Assembly: GCA_048394785.1 (NCBI GenBank)
Contig: DBFJGL010000030.1
Span: 1 to 14,077 of the forward strand
Source: DBFJGL01 sp048394785
Lineage (GTDB): Bacteria; Bacillota; Clostridia; Christensenellales; CAG-917
Length of the DNA: 14,077 bases
Direction: 5' to 3'
Both the position numbers and the translations under genes were made by a program. The stretch's first letter is position 1, and each line of letters starts with the position of its first letter. The notes under the pieces are model-generated. The model searched no databases. It was given only the letters and a program-made list of their open reading frames with translations, and was not told the origin of the DNA. Below are positions 1 to 6,900 of this stretch, in pieces.

Positions 1-3
1 CAT
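1..3 (-). CDS. Start codon of a truncated leftward gene, probably an IS200-like transposase
   Basis: The bases CAT at 1-3 read ATG on the minus strand. A full AAGGAGG ribosome binding site lies at 14-20, ten bases upstream of that ATG. No coding sequence beyond the start codon is available, so the product is inferred from the hairpin-rich leader, which resembles that of IS200 tnpA (a Y1/HUH single-strand transposase). The start could also lie further left. Confidence 0.45.
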
Positions 4-10
4 AATGACA

Positions 11-74
11 AATCCTCCTTGCTTAATGTGTTATAGTTTTGCGGACTACTTCCACATTCTAACATAGGAGGATT
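11..74 (-). promoter_or_regulatory. Leader stem that sequesters the ribosome binding site
   Basis: In the leftward transcript, bases 66-74 are a perfect 9-nt complement of 11-19, which contains the ribosome binding site. A second 6-bp helix (25-30 with 53-58) stacks inside it. The result is a long two-part stem with the ribosome binding site buried in its base. IS200 tnpA is known to be kept nearly silent by exactly such a 5' UTR stem, together with an antisense RNA. An antisense RNA cannot be judged here because the region is truncated. Confidence 0.6.
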
Positions 75-102
75 ATTTCTGCTCATCGGTAAACCTCTTC
101 TG

Positions 103-125
103 AACCACCGGACTATCCGGTGGTT
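103..125. repeat. Perfect hairpin, IS left-end type
   Basis: A 10-bp stem (103-112 / 116-125) closes a CTA loop. On the plus strand it is followed by TT-G-TT, so it could also terminate plus-strand transcription. On the minus strand no T-run follows, so it would not be an intrinsic terminator for the upstream membrane gene, which has its own terminator at 134-160. In IS200-like elements this hairpin is what the transposase recognises. Confidence 0.55.
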
Positions 126-133
126 TTGTTATA

Positions 134-160
134 CAAAAAAACGGCGCGCATGCGCCGTTT
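134..160 (-). terminator. Rho-independent terminator of the DUF308-like gene
   Basis: Read on the minus strand, a GC-rich stem (152-160 with 139-147, loop of four bases 148-151) is followed by a run of seven T (141-135). It begins 22 bases after the stop codon of the membrane protein gene and ends just before the IS-like hairpin, so it insulates the putative transposase from read-through. Confidence 0.85.
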
Positions 161-182
161 CGGTTTTGTTTTCAATATTCGG

Positions 183-674
183 TTATCTTAGACTGCGCAG
201 TATCATAAACGCGCCTGCGGCTATACTGAGCGCGCCGAGCGCAATGAACATAGCGTTGACAGCCTCCCAATACGCTGCGATAAACAACGCTCCGACCACA
301 ATCATAAGCACGGTTGCGAATATAATGAATACTTTGCGCCAAACCGCACCGCTTTTAATCTGCGACGCATTGACGATAATGTAGTACACCGCGTAAAGAA
401 TGATTGCGATGCCAATCAAAATGAGAGCGACGTCCTGCGCAACGTACGCAAGCACTATCAGCGTAATGCCGATTGCCGTTTCGGCTAAGCCGACCACTAT
501 GTTTTTGTAGTACAGCTCCAACAAACCTACGATGATGAGTATGGAGCCGAACACCGTGAGTGCGAGCTGGATAACCGCCGATTGCATATAGCAGAACAGT
601 ATGCCGAGCACCACAAACGCAATTGCCGCCATCACATAATTATTCATTACGTTGACTTTCTGTTTTTCAGCCAT
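183..674 (-). CDS. DUF308/HdeD-like six-helix membrane protein
   Basis: A 163-residue, very hydrophobic protein with six predicted membrane segments at about 12-30, 34-55, 58-79, 82-102, 111-136 and 138-161. It has short loops, a few charged residues near Y55-N58, and short polar ends. Size, regular alternation of small residues and Ile/Leu/Val, and three helical hairpins fit the DUF308 family that includes HdeD, an acid-resistance membrane protein of E. coli; no enzymatic role is known for the family at large. The start is well supported by an AAGGAG site (682-687) seven bases upstream. It has its own promoter and terminator, so it is probably monocistronic. The family call is by overall look, not by a diagnostic motif; an unnamed small membrane protein is the alternative. 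Confidence 0.7.
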   Translation of the reverse strand: MAEKQKVNVMNNYVMAAIAFVVLGILFCYMQSAVIQLALTVFGSILIIVGLLELYYKNIVVGLAETAIGITLIVLAYVAQDVALILIGIAIILYAVYYIIVNASQIKSGAVWRKVFIIFATVLMIVVGALFIAAYWEAVNAMFIALGALSIAAGAFMILRSLR

Positions 675-720
675 TTTATATCTCCTTAAAACTAACGAGG
701 CATTCCTCTTATTTTATATT

Positions 721-749
721 ATTATACAACCGCGACTTTTTATTGTCCA
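721..749 (-). promoter_or_regulatory. Sigma-A promoter of the DUF308-like gene
   Basis: On the minus strand there is a TGGACA -35 box (744-749) and a perfect TATAAT -10 box (721-726), separated by 17 bases. The start site would be near 714, giving a leader of about 40 bases before the ATG at 674. Confidence 0.8.
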
Positions 750-805
750 TAAATAAACCCAATTTTTTCCATCACGCCGAACGCCGCCAAACAGACTTAC
801 TACGG

Positions 806-2260
806 TCAATGCACCGCTCTGTGCCCCGTTTTATGCCTGAACCACGTAAAAAGGCGGTGACGTTCGCCGAAATTGTCGTTGCTATCGGAATTGTCTGAGT
901 TATCGGAGTCGTCGCCGTCATCGGACTTGCGCGGCAAGCGTTTTTTCCATTTGCCCGAAAAATAAAACAACAGAGAAATGACCGTACCTACCGCCCAGCC
1001 TATCGGCCAAGCCCAGAACACCGCGGTCATTCCGACTGCGGGCGACCACGCATAGGAGAGCGCGACGCGTATTATCAAATCGGAAAAAGTGGAAATCATA
1101 AACATCACCATTGCGCCCGAACCTCTGAGCACTCCGTCCGCAAGCAGCTTGAAGGAGCACACGAAATAAAAAGGGGAAATGATGCGAACCATAGTCATTC
1201 CGGTTGCGAGAGCCTCGTCGGATATATCGGCGACAAACATCTTCATCATAAACTCGCCGCCGAGGCAGAACAGCAGCACGAAAGGCAGGGCAACCGCGTA
1301 AATATAGCCTATTGCCGCCTTGAAGCCCTTTTTAATTCTGTCGTATTCGCCTGCGCCGTAATTCTGCGCGGTGAACGTGCTCACGCCGTTTGCAAGGTTC
1401 ATCATAGACGTCATTGCGAACGTATTCAATTTGGTGCCTGCCGAAAACCCCGCTATTACGGCGTTTCCGTACGTGTTCACGACGCTCTGCACCGCTATAT
1501 TTCCAATCGAAATAAAACTCTGTTGCAATATGCTCGGCAAAGATATTTTGAGAATTTTGCCCGACATTGCCCAAGAAAATTTCTTATACTTTTCTTCCGT
1601 CTTTACGCGGTGCAAAACAAACGCAAGCGCGGCAAGCGCGCCTATGCATGCCACGCCCTGCGCGATGAACGTCGCCCAAGCCACACCCGCAACGCCCATA
1701 TTTAGCGGAGCAACGAAAATGTAGTCCAAAAGTATGTTGAGAAGGGAGGACGCAATCAGAAACACAAGCGGCGTGCGCGTGTCGCCGAGTGCCATAAAGA
1801 CAGCGGTTGCGGTGTTGTACATAAACAAGAACACCAGACCTGCCGCATATATTTTGAGATATACCGCGCCGTCCGCCATGATGTCGGCGGGAGTGTTAAT
1901 CCATTGCATCATAAGAGAACTGCACAGTACGCCGAACACCGTCATCACAACGGAAATAACAAGCGACATTATCGCCGCGGTCCAAACCGAAGTCTTTGTT
2001 TCCGCAAATTTTTTTGCACCGAAAAGCTGTGAAATAACGACGGAACTGCCTATATTGAAACCGAACGCAACCGCCATAAAAATCATTGTGACGGGATAAG
2101 ACGCGCCTACCGCCGCAAGTGCGTTTTCACCGGCAAACTGCCCTGCCATAACGCTGTCGGCAAGGTTGTACATCTGCTGAAAAAGCACGCTTATAAACAT
2201 CGGCAGCGACAAGCCGAGCAATACTTTCGACGGCTTGCCTACCGTAAGGTCACGGGTCAT
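806..2260 (-). CDS. MATE-family multidrug/cation antiporter
   Basis: A 484-residue polytopic membrane protein of the MATE family, which exports drugs or metabolites in exchange for Na+ or H+. The N-terminus is typical: LTVG-KPSKVLLGLSLP followed by the first helix with QQMYNLADSVMAGQ (28-41) and D35, which corresponds to the conserved acidic residue of helix 1. A second-half repeat starts around SLPSILQQSFISIGNIAVQS, as expected from the two six-helix bundles. Full length to about residue 440 matches the family. Odd: a tail of roughly 45 residues follows, with a run rich in Asp/Ser/Asn and then a basic end (RHRLFTWFRHK), not expected in MATE proteins. The start is fixed by a GGAGG site (2265-2269). 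The substrate cannot be inferred, because neighbours are unrelated and no regulator is adjacent. Confidence 0.92.
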   Translation of the reverse strand: MTRDLTVGKPSKVLLGLSLPMFISVLFQQMYNLADSVMAGQFAGENALAAVGASYPVTMIFMAVAFGFNIGSSVVISQLFGAKKFAETKTSVWTAAIMSLVISVVMTVFGVLCSSLMMQWINTPADIMADGAVYLKIYAAGLVFLFMYNTATAVFMALGDTRTPLVFLIASSLLNILLDYIFVAPLNMGVAGVAWATFIAQGVACIGALAALAFVLHRVKTEEKYKKFSWAMSGKILKISLPSILQQSFISIGNIAVQSVVNTYGNAVIAGFSAGTKLNTFAMTSMMNLANGVSTFTAQNYGAGEYDRIKKGFKAAIGYIYAVALPFVLLFCLGGEFMMKMFVADISDEALATGMTMVRIISPFYFVCSFKLLADGVLRGSGAMVMFMISTFSDLIIRVALSYAWSPAVGMTAVFWAWPIGWAVGTVISLLFYFSGKWKKRLPRKSDDGDDSDNSDNSDSNDNFGERHRLFTWFRHKTGHRAVH

Positions 2261-2312
2261 ATTACCTCCGTCCCCCTGCTCTGACGGCGCGCATTCGCTC
2301 GTCCGACAAAAA

Positions 2313-2341
2313 ATTATACGCCGCCGTTATTATATTGGCAA
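2313..2341 (-). promoter_or_regulatory. Sigma-A promoter of the MATE gene
   Basis: On the minus strand a TTGCCA -35 box (2336-2341) and a TATAAT -10 box (2313-2318) are 17 bases apart. The predicted start near 2306 gives a leader of about 45 bases, too short for a typical riboswitch. Confidence 0.8.
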
Positions 2342-2489
2342 GCGTATAATTTATATAAAAATATGTTTTTTGAAGCTGTTTGCGCACGATATACCGCATA
2401 TCGCTTTTGCGCGCGCCTTTTCAAGACCTCGCTCACTCGGTCGGTGCGGCAGAGTTTTAATCGCACCTCTTTTACCGCATATGCGAGTC
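2342..2489. other. Gene-free stretch between the MATE promoter and the amidohydrolase end
   Basis: About 150 bases downstream of the amidohydrolase stop. It holds AT-rich sequence near 2345-2370 and a 10-bp palindrome (2476-2485), but no convincing T-tailed hairpin and no supported gene. How amidohydrolase transcription ends is unclear. Confidence 0.5.
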
Positions 2490-3785
2490 TTACAGCCTTT
2501 CGAGCAGAGCGTCCAACGTATCGTCAATGAATTTATTGTGTTTGACGTAAAGGTCGCTGTAAATCTTGCCTCGCGCGACAACCGTTTGCGGACGCGACAA
2601 TTCTCTTATATTCTCAACGGGATTGTTCTCGAACACAACCAAATCCGCCGCCTTGCCCGCCTCGATTGAGCCGATATACTTATCCGCGCCTATAACCTTC
2701 GCGTTGCCGAGCGTAATGGTATAAATTGCCTCTGCATTGGTCATATCCGTCATCTTGGTAAGATAAACGGCCTCTCTCCAAGTATCGTACTGCGTGACAA
2801 AAGGACAGCTCGCGTCCGTTCCGCAACCGAGCTTTACGTTATGCCGTTTTGCGGATTTTGCGGCATTGACCATACCCTGCACGACAACCTCGCCGTTCTT
2901 TATCGCTATGGGCGGAAGCTTTGTAAGCGCGTTGTCCAATCTGCATATGGGAAGTGCGGGCGAGAACGTAGGCACCACCGCGCCGTCGTATGCCTTCAAC
3001 ATTTCCGCGTGTTTTTCGTCGAAATCGCTGCCGTGCTCGATTGTATCCACGCCCGCCTCGATTGCGATTTTCATACCCTCGGGACTTTCTGTGTGCGACG
3101 CCACCTTAAACCCGAACTTGTGCGCTTCGTCGACAACCGCCTTCGTCTGCGTCAACGACATCTTGACCTCGCCCGGTTCGCCCTCTTTTTTCGCGTCCAT
3201 AACTCCGCCCGTGATGCATATTTTTATGTAATCGACGTTATTTTCAAAATTGCGCTTTACGCATTCGCGAAGTCCTTCCTCGGTGTCGGCGGTGATGCCG
3301 AACGTGCCGTCACCGTGTCCGCCCGACACGGTAATCGCAGGACCGGGAACTATGAGCCGCGCGCCGTCCAACTCTCCCTTCTTTATTCTGTCGCGCACGC
3401 GCACGTCTGAATATTGCATATCTCCTGACGAGCGCACTGTCGTAACGCCTGATAACAGTGCCGTCTTGGCGTTTGACGCCACTATGGAATCGAGTATTTT
3501 CTTTCCGAAATCGAACTCGATCAGCTTTAACAGGGCTTTTTGCATCGCGCCGCCCGAAATCACTTTGCTCGGTCTGCCCGTTCCGAACAGATGCGCGTGA
3601 GCGTTTATCATACCGGGCATAACGTACTTGCCTTTGAGGTCTACGATTTGCCAGCCGTCGGTTTTTTCGTTTCTGCCGGAAATTTTCACAATCTTACCGC
3701 CGTCCACAAAGATACTGCAATCGGGCTTTAAAGCGCAGTTATCGGAGACGTCTATGATATTGCAATTGATAAATACGTTTTTCAT
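2490..3785 (-). CDS. Metal-dependent amidohydrolase (imidazolonepropionase-like)
   Basis: A 431-residue enzyme of the amidohydrolase superfamily (TIM-barrel hydrolases of cyclic amides, peptides and similar substrates). The metal-binding set is complete: the HxH pair H63/H65 in NAHAH after the YVMPGMI strand, the likely carboxylated lysine K188 in DYIKI, H231 in ASHTES, H251 in IEHGSD, and the catalytic D324 in GCGTDA. The N-terminal part (1-57) and the C-terminal GSIEAGKAADLVVFENNP segment form the small beta domain typical of the family. This arrangement resembles the imidazolonepropionase-related and prolidase-like (Xaa-Arg/Lys dipeptidase) subgroup rather than histidine-pathway HutI itself, but the substrate is unknown. 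No signal peptide, so cytoplasmic. The start is supported by an AAGGAAG site at 3792-3798. It is a stand-alone gene with its own promoter; no pathway partner is adjacent. Confidence 0.9.
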   Translation of the reverse strand: MKNVFINCNIIDVSDNCALKPDCSIFVDGGKIVKISGRNEKTDGWQIVDLKGKYVMPGMINAHAHLFGTGRPSKVISGGAMQKALLKLIEFDFGKKILDSIVASNAKTALLSGVTTVRSSGDMQYSDVRVRDRIKKGELDGARLIVPGPAITVSGGHGDGTFGITADTEEGLRECVKRNFENNVDYIKICITGGVMDAKKEGEPGEVKMSLTQTKAVVDEAHKFGFKVASHTESPEGMKIAIEAGVDTIEHGSDFDEKHAEMLKAYDGAVVPTFSPALPICRLDNALTKLPPIAIKNGEVVVQGMVNAAKSAKRHNVKLGCGTDASCPFVTQYDTWREAVYLTKMTDMTNAEAIYTITLGNAKVIGADKYIGSIEAGKAADLVVFENNPVENIRELSRPQTVVARGKIYSDLYVKHNKFIDDTLDALLERL

Positions 3786-3804
3786 AATCCACTTCCTTTA
3801 TTAC

Positions 3805-3832
3805 ATTATATCACTGCCGCATAAAATGACAA
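3805..3832 (-). promoter_or_regulatory. Sigma-A promoter of the amidohydrolase gene
   Basis: On the minus strand a TTGTCA -35 box (3827-3832) and a TATAAT -10 box (3805-3810) are 16 bases apart. The start would fall near 3798, at the edge of the ribosome binding site, so the leader is very short. Confidence 0.75.
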
Positions 3833-3840
3833 GCAATATG

Positions 3841-3869
3841 AAACGGGAGCGGATATTCCGCTCCCGTTT
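3841..3869 (-). terminator. Strong hairpin, probable terminator of the giant lipoprotein gene
   Basis: A 13-bp perfect stem (3841-3853 / 3857-3869) with a 3-base loop lies 107 bases past the stop codon of the large lipoprotein gene and just upstream of the amidohydrolase -35 box. Only TTT follows on the minus strand, so the T-tract is weak, but stem strength and position fit a terminator. It is nearly symmetrical and could act in both directions. Confidence 0.65.
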
Positions 3870-3975
3870 AACTCGAATTCTCGCAAATTCTCAAAACCGC
3901 CTAACTCATCGATAATCGCAGGGGTTATCGGTGGGTATTTGCGTTCCGCACTCGCTATGACACGAACCAATCTTT

Positions 3976-6900
3976 TTATTTGCCCGCCACGCCGAAAGCT
4001 TCGGTGCCGAAACTTGCGTTTGCAAACGACTCTTTGCTTACGTTGAGATTATCGCCGCACAGTCTGAACGCATAGCTTCCTACGTATGCAATATTCGTAA
4101 AGTCCGCCGTCGAACCGTCCGCATTAGCCGCAGTCACGCTTTCAAGCACTCTGCATTCGTTGAACATCTGATTGGTGATGAGAGTAAGCGTCACGGGCAA
4201 CACCACGGATTTGAGGTTCGAGCAGTTTTGGAAGATGTTAGTACCTATGTTATCCACAAGCTTCGCCGCCGAGAGGTCTATTGACACAAGACCGCTGTTG
4301 CTGAACGCATAACTGCCGATTTCGGAAAGATTGCTGTTTACGGACAGTTTGAATTCAGTCAGCGAAGTACAATTCTCAAACGCGCGCGCGCCGATTGTTT
4401 TTACGGAAGACGGAGCAAACTCCACGGGGACGCGGACAAGTTCGGGATAAGTATCGGTGTTGTACACCATTATCTTATCGTGCGCCGCCGCGCTGTACGC
4501 TCCTATTTCGGTGAAATCGTCGGGCAGGAACACTGCGCTGCACTTGTCGGACGCAAGCAGTTTGTCAAGCGCGCCGTCCTCGAAGCCCACGAGCGTTGCG
4601 TTGATGGTATATTCAGACTCCTCCGACGTTGTCTGATTTTCCGCCTTGTTCTTTCTGTTCAGCATATAAATGCCGTTATGTTCGGTTTCTTCTTCTCCCG
4701 CGTAGGTATTGATTTTGAAGTCGGGTACGTCCGCGGTTGACGCCACAACGCATTCGCGGTCGAACACTATGCCGTTTTTATTGGCTTCGAGCGCAATGTC
4801 GACGTTAATCTGGAACCAGGAAACGTCGCTGATCTCCTGCTCGCCGCGCTCATAAATCGCATATCCCGAGGGCTTTGTCTGAACAAACTCCTTATACGCG
4901 TCGGTTGCAGGCAGATATACTGTTCCGCCCATTCTTATGAAGGAATGGAACGCGCCCCTGACGTCTTCCTCGCTCAACTGCGCGAAGCTTACCGTATAAT
5001 CGCGCTCGCAGGGATAGGTATACTCCACGCCGCCTACGGTCTTGGTTTTGGTTATCGTATCGCTGTACGCTATTTTCTCGTCGGGGAAGGGCACAACGAT
5101 GGTCTTATGTCCGACCGACGCGTCCGTAGTGCCGACAATGTCAACCGTGACTTCGCCCGAAACTTTTTCTCTCACTATTTTAAGAGCGTTATCGTCTACC
5201 GTGACGGGGTGCATATGCAGCTCGTCGTCGTGGTGTCCCGTGTCTGCGTTGAAGTCAACGAAACTTCCTACGAATTTAAGGTTGGAACAACCCATAAACG
5301 CCTTTTCGCCGATTTCGGTGACGGTGGACGGCAGATAAACGCGCTCGACGACTTTATTGTCCGCTTTGCCGCCTGCCTCTAAACCTCTGAACGCCTCGTC
5401 GCCGATAGCCGTGACCGTATATTCCTTTCCGTTCTTTTCATACACGGAGGGGACTATAATCATCTTTGCGGCGTCGCCTACGACGGGAACGCGCGTCAAA
5501 GTCGCTTCGTTTGTAGTATCGTCTGTTTCAAAAACCAAGTTCTGACCGCTTGCGTCAAACGTAACGACGTAGTAGAAATCGACTGTCACAACGTCTTCCC
5601 TGCTTTCGTCGCTGTTGTTGACGTATTGCACGCGCGCCTTTCTGTATCCGGGGTAAGACGTGTCGAGCTTATTCGCGGTGACGGGTTTGACCGTGTTCGT
5701 ATTGTCGACGTAAATGCCGATAATCGTCACGTTCTGATGTCCGATGGGGCGTCTGTAAACGTCGCCGTCCTCATAAGTCACCAAGAATTCCATAGACTTA
5801 TTGAACGCCGCGGAATCCGCGCCGATGGGCAGCTTGAAAATGCCGTTCTGCTCGACGCTTGCGATTTTCGCAACCGTAACGGTGAAATTCCATCTTATGC
5901 GATAAGTCGCGATATTCTCGTAATTTACCGTGAAATACAACGACTTTTCACCGGGCATAAGGAACAAATTACCGCTTACGGCGTCAGCCATAGCTTCCGT
6001 AATTCTGATTTTATATTCTTCACCGTTGACCGTACCTACCGCAAAGACGTTGCTGTAATCGATCTTCTCGGTCGTAGTATAATAATTCTCGCTCAGTCCT
6101 TCGATGCGCAGAGGCGCGGTTTCGTCGTTGCCGACAATCACCGTACTGCCTTCGTCGTCGCCGTCGTAAATAAGCGCGTTGTCGATGCCGCGGATAATCT
6201 TATAATCGAGGGTATCTGAGATTAAACCATCTTTATCGTAATTGTATGTATACGAGCCGTTCTCCGCTTTGAGCTTATCGTAGTCGAGCGGAGTGTTTTT
6301 GTCCGCCCCGCCGTTGGAATAATACAGGTTGATTGCGTTGAGTCCGTCGGGGAACATCGCTTTAAGCGTCGCCTTGACGTCGACGGGAGTGTTGTCTTTT
6401 TGCAGGAACTTGTCCGGCATAACGCTTTCGTCGAACTCGACGCTAATAACGTGTCTTAGTCCGAATTTATCCTTGTTGTTTTGGTATATGCTGTACCAAA
6501 CGCCGTCCGCCTCCGTTAACTTCGAATAAATATCCGTTTCGAACCACAAATTGGCATCTTTCGGGAAACTGTTTGCCGCAACCGTCTTAGGCAGGGTGCT
6601 TCTTGCCTCGAAACTGATGTTCGCAAGCGCCGCCGCGCCGGAAAACGCGTCCGCGTCTATTGCGTTTACGCCGGAGGGTATCGTCACCGACGTCAATCTC
6701 TTGGCATATTCGCCGAACGCGCCGGTTATTATTCTTGTTACGCTATCTGGAATATCCGCGCTCGTACCGCCGTTCATATATTCGGCAAGCATATTGTTGA
6801 CGATGACAAAGCCTTTGTCCTTCGCCCATTCGGTAGCGGTAAAAGCATTCTCTCCCACGCTGTTGATTTTACCTTCGTTCTTGAAAATTATCGAAGTTAT

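Larger units (their letters stand above)
1..131 (-). mobile_element. Left end of an IS200/IS605-like insertion sequence (partial)
   Basis: Seen: a perfect 10-bp hairpin with a 3-base loop (103-112 / 116-125), then a structured leader, then a start codon at the window edge pointing leftward. This order (end hairpin, leader that masks the ribosome binding site, tnpA) is the known layout of the left end of IS200-type elements, which carry subterminal hairpins instead of terminal inverted repeats. The outer boundary is uncertain; I place it between the hairpin and the neighbouring terminator at 134-160. Transposase coding sequence is outside the window, so the assignment rests on architecture only. 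An ordinary gene with a structured leader is the main alternative. Confidence 0.55.

Noticed and set aside
103..125. The hairpin near the left edge as a plain terminator for the DUF308-like gene
   Set aside because: On that gene's strand no T-run follows it, and a better terminator with seven T already lies between (134-160).
2261..2312. Riboswitch in the leader of the MATE gene
   Set aside because: The predicted promoter leaves a leader of only about 45 bases with no clear stem; too short for the riboswitch classes known before MATE genes.
2351..2581. Minus-strand frame of 76 codons below the amidohydrolase
   Set aside because: Half lies inside the amidohydrolase gene in another frame and half in AT-rich intergenic sequence; no ribosome binding site or plausible protein features.
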